Below, in pieces: positions 16,301 to 23,655 of a stretch of 64,000 nt of DNA; within the stretch, counting starts at the first letter, position 1; each line of letters starts with the position of its first letter. The stretch comes from Bacillus_AD sp047238185 (GTDB lineage Bacteria; Bacillota; Bacilli; Bacillales; DSM-1321), in assembly GCF_047238185.1 (NCBI RefSeq), contig NZ_JBDFMI010000006.1, positions 620,001 through 684,000 of the forward strand, in the 5' to 3' direction. Both the position numbers and the translations under genes were made by a program. Below the pieces are notes generated by a model. It made no database searches. It was not told the origin of the DNA and saw nothing but the letters and a program-made list of their open reading frames with translations.

Positions 16301-16862
16301 CTCCGTCGGTTTTGACCTTTATTCGCAAATGCTTAAGGAAGCGATTGATGAACGGATGAAGACATCGCCTGAAGAGCATCGTCAGCAGCAAGTGGAGATT
16401 GACGTCCAGCTTGATGCGTACATCCCTGATGCCTATATAGCGGATGGGCATCAAAAAATTGAAATGTATAAACGATTCCGCGGTGTTACATCTACTGAGG
16501 AAATCGAAGAGTTGAAAGAAGAACTGGTCGACCGCTATGGCGATTATCCAATCGAAGTCGAGTACTTACTGACTGTGGCTTCTATTAAAGTGCATGCTTT
16601 CCAAGCCCAAGTGGAATCCATCAAGCAAAATAAGCAGGATATCACTATTCTCATGACAGACGAAGTAAGCAGCAATATAGATGGTTCCAAAGTATTCCAA
16701 TTAACGAGTAAAGTGGAACGGCGAGCAGGTTTAGGAATGGAAGGGCACCGGTTGAAAATTACGCTGCCTATCCGGAATGTCGACAGTAAACAATGGCTGG
16801 AAACGTTGAAAAACCTTGTCAAGGGACTCAAAGATGTAAAAAAGGATAAAGTTAACCAGTAA
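13329..16862 (+). CDS. mfd: Transcription-repair coupling factor Mfd
   Basis: Mfd is the DNA translocase that removes RNA polymerase stalled at lesions and recruits UvrA. The 1177-residue product equals the B. subtilis length. Visible are the N-terminal UvrB-like module, a CarD-type RNA-polymerase-interacting domain at about 497-560 (VGDYVVHVNHGIGKYLG), Walker A GDVGYGKTE at about 650, the DEEQ box at about 752, TATPIPRTL, the translocation motif TTIIETGVDIP and the C-terminal TRCF domain. The ATG at 13329 follows AGGGGGA; the frame opens 28 codons earlier without a ribosome-binding site. No clear promoter is seen. Confidence 0.98.
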   Translation: MNALNQVLLQSEDMQSILNGLDEGLHEQLVAGLSGSSRAMFISSVYQKTHRPILVVTYNLLQAQKLYEDLTTFISEDEVLLYPANELIAAELSVASPELKSQRIQALNYWSLNCKGIVIVPMGGFRKLLPPKELWKKYQLSFKVGDEINLEAIINDFVRMGYIRTEMISAPGEFSLRGGIIDIFPLTENDPFRLELFDTEIDSIRTFSIETQKSLQRIEEALIGPASEMILEPEHISRMTDLLDDGLKNSLNKVKNEKTKNSMLQNIGADIEKLKSGIRLDDIFKYISLAYGQPASLIDYLPESGLVFLDEISRIQEIATNLEKEELEWFTSLLSEGEMIHDAKLAFSFQELITSSKKKLIYLSLFLRHVPHTNPQNIINVTCKQMQNFHGQMNVFKTEVERWKKSKFSVVILGPDEDRMTKLRRVLDDYEVEAAELDESSKILIGKIQIAKGNLHAGFELPMQKLAVITEQELFNKKTKKVSRRQKISNAERIKSYSELKVGDYVVHVNHGIGKYLGIETLDINGVHKDYLNVRYQGSDQLYVPVDQIDLVQKYVASEGKEPKLYKLGGSDWKRVKSKVQSSVQDIADDLIKLYAEREATKGYAFSPDGDLQREFEMAFAYKETEDQLRSIEEIKKDMERERPMDRLLCGDVGYGKTEVAIRAAFKAIADGKQVAFLVPTTILAQQHYDTMRERFQDYPITIGLLNRFKTKKQQTETLKGLKAGTVDLIVGTHRLLSKDIQYRDLGMLIIDEEQRFGVTHKEKIKQLKANIDVLTLTATPIPRTLHMSMLGVRDLSVIETPPENRFPVQTYVMEYNGVLAREAIERELARDGQVYFLYNRVEDIARKAEEISILVPDARVAYAHGRMTEQELETVMIGFLEGEYDVLVSTTIIETGVDIPNVNTIIVHDADKMGLSQLYQLRGRVGRSNRVAYAYFTYRKDKVLTEVAERRLQAIKEFTELGSGFKIAMRDLSIRGAGNLLGAEQHGFIDSVGFDLYSQMLKEAIDERMKTSPEEHRQQQVEIDVQLDAYIPDAYIADGHQKIEMYKRFRGVTSTEEIEELKEELVDRYGDYPIEVEYLLTVASIKVHAFQAQVESIKQNKQDITILMTDEVSSNIDGSKVFQLTSKVERRAGLGMEGHRLKITLPIRNVDSKQWLETLKNLVKGLKDVKKDKVNQ

Positions 16863-16910
16863 TATTAAATTATGGTTGCAGTGAGAACAAATTCATGTTG
16901 AAATATAGAT

Positions 16911-16943
16911 AGGATAAAATATATTAAGAAAATATTTTATCCT
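16911..16943. other. Perfect 12-bp inverted repeat between mfd and spoVT
   Basis: AGGATAAAATAT (16911-16922) and ATATTTTATCCT (16932-16943) enclose 9 bases. There is no T tract on either side. A second inverted repeat, AACTTAGT (16953-16960) and ACTAAGTT (16973-16980), follows directly. They may protect the mfd mRNA end or bind a regulator. Confidence 0.5.
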
Positions 16944-16977
16944 CGTGTATAGAACTTAGTGCTTACAAAAATACTAA

Positions 16978-17006
16978 GTTTACTGAGGTTATGGATGCTT
17001 ATACTA
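16978..17006 (+). promoter_or_regulatory. Candidate sigma-G promoter of spoVT
   Basis: GTTTA at 16978-16982 and TATACTA at 17000-17006, 17 bases apart, fit the sigma-G pattern (gHATr, about 18 bases, CATnmTA) with one mismatch in each element. spoVT is a sigma-G gene in B. subtilis. Confidence 0.4.
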
Positions 17007-17054
17007 ATAATGGTATTATAACCAAAACAATAGCAGAAAGTGAGGCAACATAAG

Positions 17055-17591
17055 ATGAAAGCAACTGGTATAGTACGTCGTATAGATGATTTAGGACGAG
17101 TTGTCATCCCTAAAGAGATCCGTAGAACTCTTCGTATCCGCGAAGGAGATCCGTTGGAAATTTTTGTTGATCGCGACGGAGAAGTTATTTTGAAAAAATA
17201 TTCACCTATTTCTGAACTAAGCGATTTTGCAAAGGAATATGCAGAAGCCCTATTCGATAGCCTTGGTAACCCAGTCCTAATCTGTGATAGAGATACATAC
17301 ATCACTGTGGCTGGCGGTTCTAAGAAAGACTATTTGAACAGAAGCATTTCCGATTTGCTTGAAAGCATTATGGAAGACCGTAACCCAACGTTAGAAACGC
17401 AAAAAGCACAAATTTCTTTAGTGGATGGTTTTACTGAAGAAATTCAATCTTATACAATCGCTCCGATCGTAGCGAATGGAGATCCGATTGGTGCTGTTGT
17501 GATTTTCTCTAAAGAAGGCACACTTGGCGAAGTGGAACGCAAAGCTGTTGAAACTGCAGCAGGATTCCTGGCTCGCCAAATGGAATCTTAA
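17055..17591 (+). CDS. spoVT: Stage V sporulation regulator SpoVT
   Basis: SpoVT is a forespore transcription factor that tunes sigma-G genes. The 178-residue product equals the B. subtilis length. It has an AbrB-like swapped-hairpin DNA-binding domain at 1-50 (MKATGIVRRIDDLGRVVIPK, then RTLRIREGDPLEIF) and a C-terminal GAF-like domain from about 60. The ATG at 17055 is chosen by homology; GTG at 17040 lies in the ribosome-binding region GAAAGTGAGG. It is monocistronic with a terminator. Confidence 0.96.
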   Translation: MKATGIVRRIDDLGRVVIPKEIRRTLRIREGDPLEIFVDRDGEVILKKYSPISELSDFAKEYAEALFDSLGNPVLICDRDTYITVAGGSKKDYLNRSISDLLESIMEDRNPTLETQKAQISLVDGFTEEIQSYTIAPIVANGDPIGAVVIFSKEGTLGEVERKAVETAAGFLARQMES

Positions 17592-17606
17592 TATCAGATT
17601 CAGTGG

Positions 17607-17634
17607 AAAGGACGGCGATTGCTGTCCTTTTTGT
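17607..17634 (+). terminator. Intrinsic terminator after spoVT
   Basis: AAAGGAC and GTCCTTT arms, extended by inner GC pairs around GATT, are followed by TTG-T-rich sequence. Confidence 0.65.
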
Positions 17635-17706
17635 TATATACCGGCATTAACTTGTCGGCTATTGGCGTGTTTCGCCGGGCTATTGCCCGGGCGGAAAAAG
17701 GGGATA

Positions 17707-17715
17707 TGGTATAAT
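17707..17715 (+). promoter_or_regulatory. Extended -10 promoter of the flippase-mazG-rqcP genes
   Basis: TGGTATAAT at 17707-17715 is a perfect extended -10 element; the -35 is weak. It lies 43 bases before the start of the next gene. Confidence 0.5.
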
Positions 17716-17757
17716 ACAGGCGAAAGTTTCCTTATAAGGAAAGGAGTCGATCGTTCC

Positions 17758-19365
17758 TTGAAAAGAGCGCATGACCTTTCCAAAACATTTTTGCGCGGGG
17801 CCTTTATTCTCACATTTGCGGCTATTGTAGTGAAACTGCTGAGTGCCGTATACAGAGTGCCGTATCAAAATATTGTTGGAGATGTCGGATTTTATATTTA
17901 TCAGCAGGTGTATCCGTTCTATTCGCTTGCACTTGTGCTGTCTACATATGGTTTTCCAGTTATTATTTCTAAGCTGTTGGCTGAGAGCAATGTGAAGCAA
18001 AGCCGATATTCCAGGTCTGAAGTTGCGCTTGCATCATGGATTTCAACCGGTCTAATCAGTTTGTTGTTGTTTCTTGTTTTTTACTTGGGATCAGACTGGA
18101 TTGCCACATTGATGAATGATCTGCAGCTAAGCACATCAATCAAATGGATTTCTTATACGTTCTTGCTTATTCCTTTTATCTCCATTCTAAAAGGAGTTTT
18201 TCAAAGTGAAGGAGAAATGGTTCCTACTGCTGTTTCCCAAGTAACTGAACAATCCGTTCGGGTAGGGCTTATTTTGGTGGTCGCCTATGTGTATTACCAA
18301 TATGGCTTAAGTTTATATGAAGTAGCGCAAGGCGCTTTTTTAGGCTCTCTTGCCGGCAGCGCAGTCAGCTGTATGATTTTAGTTTGGTATTACGTAAAGA
18401 AGCGGTCGCTTAAGGCAGGAACCGGATTGAAAACATCCCTTTCCACAATGCTTCCTTTAGTCAAAATGATAACAGGCCAAGGGCTGTTATTCGCAGTCAG
18501 TTCGTTGATTTTAGTTTTTATCCAATTTTTGGATGCTCTTATTCTTTATCCGGAATTGATTTCCTCAGGAGTGGAAAGCCTGGACGCTAAGCAGCTGAAA
18601 GGGATCTATGACCGTGGGCAGCCGCTGCTCCATCTTGGCACTTCGGCGATCATCACCCTCTCATTGACAGTGGTTCCGCTCATATCGAAATATAAGCAGT
18701 TAAATGAAAAAGAAGAGGTATGGTACTATAGTGAGCTCACTTTTCGCTTGAGCCTGATGCTTGGCACTGCAGCGGCCATCGGTTTGTTTTGGATTGTGAA
18801 ACCTGTTAATATTGCGTTATTTACTGATGCCAGCGGCAGTATGGAGCTTTCGGTGCTCGTCTTATCTATTTTGTTTTGTTCCATTGTCATGACAGGGATG
18901 TTCGTTTTGCAAAGTCTTGGAAAAGCCTATTATTCAGTTATGGTCCTATTGGGGGGGCTTGTAGTCAAAGCAGCCCTGATGTTTATTCTAATTCCCTCCA
19001 AAGGCATATTGGGGGCGGCTATTTCGACAACTGCGGCATTCATCGCAATGGCCGTCAGCTTGCTGATTCTGTTAGGCCGTCTGTATCGGCGCCCGTTGCT
19101 AAGTAAACGGACAATCATGCTGACTGCATTGGCCACATTAGGGATGTCTGCCGTTTTGGCGGTGGAATTAGCTTTGTTTCATATGATTGGCGATAGCTGG
19201 CCGTATGGACGAATCGGTTCATTAGTCCAGGCTATTGTGTCAGTGGTCACTGGAGCCGCTGTCTATCTGCTCATTATTATCAGGGGTAGACTATTGACGG
19301 AAACGGAATTAGGCTTATTGCCGCTAGGAAGTAAATTAACTTATTTTTTGCCAAAAAAGAAGTAG
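17758..19365 (+). CDS. yabM: Polysaccharide/lipid flippase of the SpoVB/MurJ type (YabM)
   Basis: This is a MOP-superfamily membrane transporter related to SpoVB, MurJ and Wzx; YabM is implicated in lipid-linked polysaccharide or peptidoglycan precursor export and overlaps SpoVB and YtgP in B. subtilis. The product is 535 residues with about 14 predicted membrane segments and the family N-terminal motif LSAVYRVPYQNIVGD. The TTG at 17758 is chosen because AAAGGAG at 17740-17746 precedes it and the product begins MKRAHDLSKTF like its homologues. The open frame runs back into spoVT but without a better start. The substrate cannot be told from sequence. Confidence 0.88.
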   Translation: MKRAHDLSKTFLRGAFILTFAAIVVKLLSAVYRVPYQNIVGDVGFYIYQQVYPFYSLALVLSTYGFPVIISKLLAESNVKQSRYSRSEVALASWISTGLISLLLFLVFYLGSDWIATLMNDLQLSTSIKWISYTFLLIPFISILKGVFQSEGEMVPTAVSQVTEQSVRVGLILVVAYVYYQYGLSLYEVAQGAFLGSLAGSAVSCMILVWYYVKKRSLKAGTGLKTSLSTMLPLVKMITGQGLLFAVSSLILVFIQFLDALILYPELISSGVESLDAKQLKGIYDRGQPLLHLGTSAIITLSLTVVPLISKYKQLNEKEEVWYYSELTFRLSLMLGTAAAIGLFWIVKPVNIALFTDASGSMELSVLVLSILFCSIVMTGMFVLQSLGKAYYSVMVLLGGLVVKAALMFILIPSKGILGAAISTTAAFIAMAVSLLILLGRLYRRPLLSKRTIMLTALATLGMSAVLAVELALFHMIGDSWPYGRIGSLVQAIVSVVTGAAVYLLIIIRGRLLTETELGLLPLGSKLTYFLPKKK

Positions 19366-19374
19366 GAGATCAAT

Positions 19375-20835
19375 ATGAAAAATACTATAGAGATTATGGG
19401 ACTTGGCGCCGGAGATCTAAATCAAATTTCGCTCGGCGTTTATAAAAAATTACAGAAAGCGGGTGCTTGTTGGACGAGAACACTTGACCACCCGGTAATC
19501 GAATCATTGCAAAGGGAAGGAATCCAATTCCGCAGCTTTGATTCGGTATATGAAAAATATGATACGTTTCCAGAAGTGTATGAAGAGATAAGCGAGACAC
19601 TATTGGAGCTGGCGAAGGCTGAGGATGTAATCTATACAGTGCCGGGGCATCCGATGGTGGCTGAGATGACCGTTCAGCTATTATTGGAAAAAGGCGGACA
19701 ATCAGGTGTAGAAATAAAAATTGAAGGAGGTCAAAGCTTTCTGGATCCTTTATTCCAAGCTGTTCGTGTCGATCCGATCGATGGCTTTCAGTTATTGGAT
19801 GGAACGGCTCTCCGTAAAGAGGACGTACAAATGAAACAGCATTTGATTATCGGCCAGGTATATGATTCCTTTATTGCATCTGATGTCAAACTGACCCTTA
19901 TGGAAAAATACGATGACGAATATCAGGTTGCGCTTGTGACAGCTGCGGGGAGCGAGAAAGAAGAGGTTAAGTGGGTTCCTCTTTTTGAATTAGACCGGGA
20001 AGCATCACTTAGCAATTTGACATCCGTCTATGTTCCTCCAGTTCAAGATGAAAAAATGATGCGGAAGGAATTCGCTAGGCTCAGAAGCATTATTGCAGAT
20101 TTGCGCGGTCCCGGCGGCTGCCCGTGGGATCAAAAACAAACGCACGAAAGCTTGAAGAAATATTTGCTGGAAGAGGCATATGAGCTTTTAGATGCAATAG
20201 ATCAAGACGATGTAGATGCCATGATAGGCGAACTGGGCGATGTTCTGCTGCAGGTGCTATTGCATGCTCAAATTGCCGAAGATGACGGGATGTTCAGTAT
20301 AGAAGACGTTATTCAAACATTATCGGATAAAATGATCCGCAGGCATCCTCATGTATTTGGAAATGTCCTAGTTTCGGGAGTCGATGATGTGAAAACAAAC
20401 TGGGATGCCATAAAAAAAACGGAAGCGGGGTCAACTGACACTGATACCTCTATTCTGGCAGGCGTTGAACAATCCCTTCCGCAATTGCTGATTGCTTATG
20501 AATATCAAAAGAAAGCTTCGAAAGCCGGGTTTGATTGGAATGAAGCGGAACCGGCCTGGGAAAAAGTGAAGGAAGAATTGGAAGAATTCCATGAAGAGGC
20601 AATAAAGAAAGGCTCGAAAACGGATCTGCAGCTGGAATATGGAGACATCCTTTTTTCTTTGGTCAATATAGCCAGATTCTACGATATTTATCCAGAGGAA
20701 GCGCTGTTCCAGGCAAACCGTAAATTCGTGCGCCGATTCCAATATATTGAAAACCATATTCAAAAGCCCATTAATGAGTATACATTAGAGCAATTGGACG
20801 CTTTATGGAACGAAGCGAAGTTTAAAGGACTATAA
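19375..20835 (+). CDS. mazG: Tetrapyrrole-methylase / MazG nucleoside triphosphate pyrophosphohydrolase fusion (YabN)
   Basis: The 486-residue protein joins a SAM-dependent tetrapyrrole methylase-like domain (about 1-215, with GLGAGD near the N-terminus and VPGHPMVAE) to a MazG NTP pyrophosphohydrolase domain. In the MazG half the signature GGCPWDQKQTHESLKKYLLEEAYE carries the metal-binding EExxE, and a second half-repeat contains LELEEFHEE-like acidic residues. MazG enzymes clear aberrant nucleotides; the role of the methylase half is unknown. Start ATG follows GTAGGAG, 9 bases after the flippase gene; rqcP follows 14 bases downstream, suggesting one transcript. Confidence 0.93.
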   Translation: MKNTIEIMGLGAGDLNQISLGVYKKLQKAGACWTRTLDHPVIESLQREGIQFRSFDSVYEKYDTFPEVYEEISETLLELAKAEDVIYTVPGHPMVAEMTVQLLLEKGGQSGVEIKIEGGQSFLDPLFQAVRVDPIDGFQLLDGTALRKEDVQMKQHLIIGQVYDSFIASDVKLTLMEKYDDEYQVALVTAAGSEKEEVKWVPLFELDREASLSNLTSVYVPPVQDEKMMRKEFARLRSIIADLRGPGGCPWDQKQTHESLKKYLLEEAYELLDAIDQDDVDAMIGELGDVLLQVLLHAQIAEDDGMFSIEDVIQTLSDKMIRRHPHVFGNVLVSGVDDVKTNWDAIKKTEAGSTDTDTSILAGVEQSLPQLLIAYEYQKKASKAGFDWNEAEPAWEKVKEELEEFHEEAIKKGSKTDLQLEYGDILFSLVNIARFYDIYPEEALFQANRKFVRRFQYIENHIQKPINEYTLEQLDALWNEAKFKGL

Positions 20836-20849
20836 AAGGGGGAATAACC

Positions 20850-21119
20850 ATGAGATTGGATAAATTCTTAAAAGTATCGCGTTTAATCAAGAGAAGAACG
20901 CTAGCAAAAGAAGTGGCGGATAAAGGGCGTATCAGTGTGAATGGCCAACCTGCCAAAGCAAGCACGAATGTCAAAGTCGGCGATGAATTATTCATACAAT
21001 TCGGCCAGAAGCTGGTGACAGTCCGGATCGATAAACTTCAGGAAACTGTAAGAAAAGAAGAAGCAGCCGATATGTATAGTGTTGTAAAGGAAGAAAAGAT
21101 CAAGCAAGAAGAATTCTAA
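20850..21119 (+). CDS. rqcP: S4-domain ribosome quality-control factor RqcP (YabO)
   Basis: RqcP works with RqcH on stalled 50S subunits during poly-alanine tailing and is homologous to Hsp15. The 89-residue product is a single S4 RNA-binding domain (MRLDKFLKVSRLIKRRTLAKE, then GRISVNGQPAKAS and VGDELFIQFGQK). Start ATG follows AAGGGGG. It ends the yabM-mazG-rqcP group; a 7-bp hairpin (AACAGCA/TGCTGTT) follows the stop but lacks a T tract. Confidence 0.94.
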   Translation: MRLDKFLKVSRLIKRRTLAKEVADKGRISVNGQPAKASTNVKVGDELFIQFGQKLVTVRIDKLQETVRKEEAADMYSVVKEEKIKQEEF

Positions 21120-21140
21120 ACAGCAGCAGAGACTGGTGCT

Positions 21141-21170
21141 GTTCTAAAACTCGTCCACGCCTCATACACT
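21141..21170 (+). promoter_or_regulatory. Candidate sigma-E promoter of yabP-yabQ
   Basis: CATACACT at 21163-21170 is a good sigma-E -10 (CATACAnT). The -35 region near 21141-21148 (GTTCTAAA) fits only partly. Sigma-E control of yabP-yabQ is known in B. subtilis. Confidence 0.5.
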
Positions 21171-21202
21171 TCTACAAAAAAGGGTGTACAGGAGGCCGGA
21201 GG

Positions 21203-21520
21203 ATGAATAACCAATTCAATAATGAATACTCAGATCCGAATAAGGCGCGCAATCATGTCCCTGAACATGATGTAGTCATGCGAGGCAGAAAATTGCTCGA
21301 AATAACCGGTGTCAAGCAGGTTGAGAGCTTTGACAACGAGGAGTTCCTGTTAGAAACCAGTATGGGTTTCCTTGCAATAAAAGGCGAAAATCTGCAAATG
21401 AAAAACCTGGATGTTGACAGTGGGATTGTTTCCATTAAAGGGAAGATATTTGATCTTATCTATGTGGATGAGCCATCAGGGGATAAAGCCAAAGGTTTTT
21501 TTGGCAAGTTATTTAAATGA
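21203..21520 (+). CDS. yabP: Spore protein YabP
   Basis: YabP is a sporulation protein of the YabP/YqfC family made in the mother cell. The 105-residue product contains the family core RGRKLLEITGVKQVESFDNEEFLLETSMGFLAIKG (about 28-62) and VSIKGKIFDLIYVDE. It starts with ATG behind GGAGG and overlaps yabQ by 4 bases (ATGA), so the two are translationally coupled. Its molecular role is not known; in B. subtilis yabP itself is not needed for spore formation under usual conditions. Confidence 0.92.
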   Translation: MNNQFNNEYSDPNKARNHVPEHDVVMRGRKLLEITGVKQVESFDNEEFLLETSMGFLAIKGENLQMKNLDVDSGIVSIKGKIFDLIYVDEPSGDKAKGFFGKLFK

Positions 21521-22164
21521 CACTCACAACGCAATTTTATACATTGTGGTCCATGATCGCCATGGGCATGTGCTTCGGCGCTTCGTTGGATACATACCAA
21601 CTATTTCTTAAAAGGCCTAAGCGCAGCCGCATAACGGTATTTATACATGACGTGTTATTCTGGCTCATCCAGGCCATAGCGGTATTTTATATATTGTTGC
21701 TCGTTAATCAGGGCGAGCTGCGCTTTTATGCATTCCTGGCGTTGGTATGCGGCTTTGCCGCCTACCAGGCGCTTATGAAAAAAGTGTACATGCTCTTGCT
21801 GAATGGATTCATTGAAGTGGTTAAGGCAGCTTACCGATTAATAAAGAAAACCATTTTCATGTTGGTTATCCAGCCGATTATTTGGATTTTGCTGGCGGCT
21901 GCCGCTTTAATAAAAAGTGTATGGAAAATACTTTTCTCTTTATTCCGCACCTTTTTGCGGATGGCCTGGTTCATTATAAGAGTAGTATTTGCACCGATTG
22001 TGTGGATTTTGAGGCTAATATGTAAATTATTGCCGAAATCGTTCACTAACCAAGTCCTTTCGTTATATAATCATTGTAAAGGTTTTTACGTGCGGGCAAA
22101 GAAATATATAAAGAGAGTCCTCAGTGAGTGGAAGACTCGGAAAAACAATCATAAAAAGGAGTGA
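21517..22164 (+). CDS. yabQ: Spore cortex biosynthesis membrane protein YabQ
   Basis: YabQ is needed for spore cortex formation and sits in the membranes around the forespore. The 215-residue product has several hydrophobic segments (about 5-22, 43-62, 68-85 and a long hydrophobic stretch 105-165) and a basic C-terminus. The conserved start region includes FGASLDTY. The start overlaps the yabP stop. The C-terminal half is long and more hydrophobic than needed for a single segment. The divIC start lies 7 bases after its stop. Confidence 0.9.
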   Translation: MTLTTQFYTLWSMIAMGMCFGASLDTYQLFLKRPKRSRITVFIHDVLFWLIQAIAVFYILLLVNQGELRFYAFLALVCGFAAYQALMKKVYMLLLNGFIEVVKAAYRLIKKTIFMLVIQPIIWILLAAAALIKSVWKILFSLFRTFLRMAWFIIRVVFAPIVWILRLICKLLPKSFTNQVLSLYNHCKGFYVRAKKYIKRVLSEWKTRKNNHKKE

Positions 22165-22170
22165 AGTGGA

Positions 22171-22557
22171 ATGGGGAGCCTGAAAGAAAGGAAAGTGGCT
22201 AAGATACAATCTGAGTTTGTTGATCGTGCAGAGAATAGCCAGAAGCTAAAAACGAAGAAGAAGCGTGGACTTTTTCGTCGGCTCGCCGTTTTTGCAATCG
22301 GTGTTTGCATTCTTTCAGCTTTCTCTATTGCGACTTTATTCGGCCAATCCGCAACAATTGAAAAGAAGACAGCTGAAAAACAAAAAGTTGAAAAAAAATT
22401 ATCTGGCTTAAAAAAGGATAAGCAGTCTCTGGAAGAAGAGATCGTCAAACTGAATGATGATGATTACATCGCTAAAATAGCAAGACGTGATTACTACCTG
22501 TCCCAAAAAGGTGAAGTCATTTTAAATCTTCCAAAAAAGAAAGATACAAGTGACTAA
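22171..22557 (+). CDS. divIC: Cell division protein DivIC
   Basis: DivIC is a bitopic septum protein (FtsB family) that forms a complex with FtsL and DivIB. The 128-residue product has a basic cytoplasmic N-terminus, one membrane segment at about 38-58, then a leucine-zipper-like coiled coil rich in E and K (about 62-95) and the family tail YIAKIARRDYYLSQKGEVI. Start ATG lies behind AAAAGGAG. In this position it follows yabQ closely, as in B. subtilis, so it may share transcripts from upstream promoters in vegetative cells. Confidence 0.95.
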   Translation: MGSLKERKVAKIQSEFVDRAENSQKLKTKKKRGLFRRLAVFAIGVCILSAFSIATLFGQSATIEKKTAEKQKVEKKLSGLKKDKQSLEEEIVKLNDDDYIAKIARRDYYLSQKGEVILNLPKKKDTSD

Positions 22558-22559
22558 TA

Positions 22560-22589
22560 TTGACACTGTTTTTTCACTTTCGTTATAAT
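22560..22589 (+). promoter_or_regulatory. Consensus sigma-A promoter of yabR
   Basis: TTGACA at 22560-22565, an 18-base spacer and TATAAT at 22584-22589. Both hexamers match consensus exactly. Confidence 0.8.
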
Positions 22590-22637
22590 ATAAACTAAGT
22601 ATGATTTTTTTCATTTTTAAGGAGGAACATTTTTTTT

Positions 22638-23087
22638 ATGTCAATCGAAGTAGGCAGCAAGTTACAAGGGAAAGTAACAGGCATTACTAAATTTGGGGCG
22701 TTCGTTGAATTGTCTGAGGGTACCACTGGTCTTGTCCATATTAGTGAGGTTGCCGATAATTATGTGAAGGATATTAACGATCACTTAAAAGTCGGAGATC
22801 AAGTAGAAGTAAAGGTTATTAATGTAGAGAAAGACGGAAAGATTGGCCTTTCTATAAAAAAAGCGAAAGATCGTCCTGAGCAATCTTATCAACCGCGCCC
22901 ACAACGCCATGGTAGAGGAGACAATCGTTCAAGAGACAATCGTAACCGCGATAATTCAAGAGGTCCTGTGAAGGAAAACTTTGAGCAGAAGATGGCTCGT
23001 TTCCTTAAGGATAGTGAAGACCGTTTGTCGACTCTTAAACGTAGCACGGAAACAAAAAGAGGAGGCCGTGGCGGCCGTCGTGGCTAA
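22638..23087 (+). CDS. yabR: S1-domain RNA-binding protein YabR
   Basis: The 149-residue product has a single N-terminal S1 domain (about 5-75: VGSKLQGKVTGITKFGAFVEL, HISEVADNYV, GKIGLSIKKA), a low-complexity Arg/Asn/Asp-rich linker at about 85-115 and a Gly/Arg-rich end (RGGRGGRRG). It belongs to the general-stress protein 13/YabR group of S1 proteins that bind RNA or the ribosome. It is about 20 residues longer than B. subtilis YabR because of the linker. The ATG follows AAGGAGG at 11 bases. It has its own consensus promoter and terminator. Confidence 0.92.
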   Translation: MSIEVGSKLQGKVTGITKFGAFVELSEGTTGLVHISEVADNYVKDINDHLKVGDQVEVKVINVEKDGKIGLSIKKAKDRPEQSYQPRPQRHGRGDNRSRDNRNRDNSRGPVKENFEQKMARFLKDSEDRLSTLKRSTETKRGGRGGRRG

Positions 23088-23150
23088 TACTTGCTGCTGA
23101 GGATATAGATGTCCGTTTTTCCTTTGAATCTATATAGAAGTAGTACGATC

Positions 23151-23184
23151 AATAGACAAGCATCAATGCCTTGTCTATTTTTTT
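23151..23184 (+). terminator. Intrinsic terminator after yabR
   Basis: AATAGACAAG and CTTGTCTATT form a perfect 10-bp stem followed by TTTTTTG. Confidence 0.88.
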
Positions 23185-23218
23185 GTTCTATCCTACATGT
23201 TAAGGAGTCCATTTAACA

Positions 23219-23308
23219 ATGGGCGAGAAGAGCACACAAGATTCCTTTTTTAGCAGAGAAACAGGCAGAAAAGGAATGGTGTGCTCTTGCATTTTGAAGG
23301 GGGCATGA
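23219..23308 (+). CDS. Possible 29-codon small open reading frame
   Basis: An ATG at 23219 preceded by AAGGAG (23202-23207, spacing 11) opens a frame of 29 codons ending at TGA 23306. The product (MGEKSTQDSFFS..., ending CSCILKGA) matches nothing I recognise. It lies behind the yabR terminator with no clear promoter of its own, and most of it is inside the large hairpin at 23228-23288, so its codons may simply reflect that structure. Listed as a weak candidate. Confidence 0.2.
   Translation: MGEKSTQDSFFSRETGRKGMVCSCILKGA
23228..23288. other. Large two-part hairpin in the yabR-tRNA intergenic region
   Basis: AAGAGCACAC (23228-23237) pairs perfectly with GTGTGCTCTT (23279-23288), and ATTCCTTTT (23241-23249) with AAAAGGAAT (23269-23277). 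That gives 19 base pairs with a 3/1 internal loop and a 19-base apical loop. No T tract follows on either strand, so it is not an ordinary terminator. Confidence 0.6.
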
Positions 23309-23398
23309 AAAAGGAATAGTGATGAAATCAGCAATAAATGAGTAAATGTTCTAAAAATACCATAAAAGGAGATACGCTTGTTTGTGCGGGAAACGTTT

Positions 23399-23573
23399 TT
23401 GAGAAGAGACATAACAGCTGGCTATAATTGATCCGATAATTGGGGATGCACTGATATTTTGCCGATAAAAGGGAAGAAATTAGTAAGGGAGTACCGTATA
23501 AAAGAGGATGAAAGGTTCGCTTTCTGATATAAATGGGTTAAGCCTGTTTTAAATGGGCTATTTTTTAGATTAA
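23399..23573 (+). ncRNA. Candidate small RNA between yabR and the tRNA genes
   Basis: TTGAGA (23399-23404), an 18-base spacer and TATAAT (23423-23428) form a good sigma-A promoter with no gene behind it. A short hairpin (AGCC/GGCT with a G-T pair) followed by ATTTTTT ends near 23573. The implied transcript is about 140 bases (23435-23573) with no convincing reading frame. The terminator is weak, so this is a prediction only. The rest of 23185-23655 holds no recognisable gene apart from the small frame and hairpin listed. Confidence 0.3.
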
Positions 23574-23616
23574 AGGAGTAGAGAGATGGTCTTTATTCCA
23601 ACAACTGAAAAGAAAC

Positions 23617-23650
23617 AAAAAAACCACCAGACTGTTCTGATGGTTTTTTT
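23617..23650 (-). terminator. Terminator of the minus-strand tRNA genes
   Basis: Read on the minus strand, CCATCAGA and TCTGGTGG form a stem (one G-T pair) followed by seven T residues. It lies just beyond the 3' end of tRNA-Glu. Confidence 0.8.
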
Positions 23651-23655
23651 ATTGA

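Noticed and set aside
23200..23412. A 70-codon minus-strand frame in the yabR-tRNA spacer.
   Set aside because: No ribosome-binding site, no recognisable domain, and it runs through the large hairpin.
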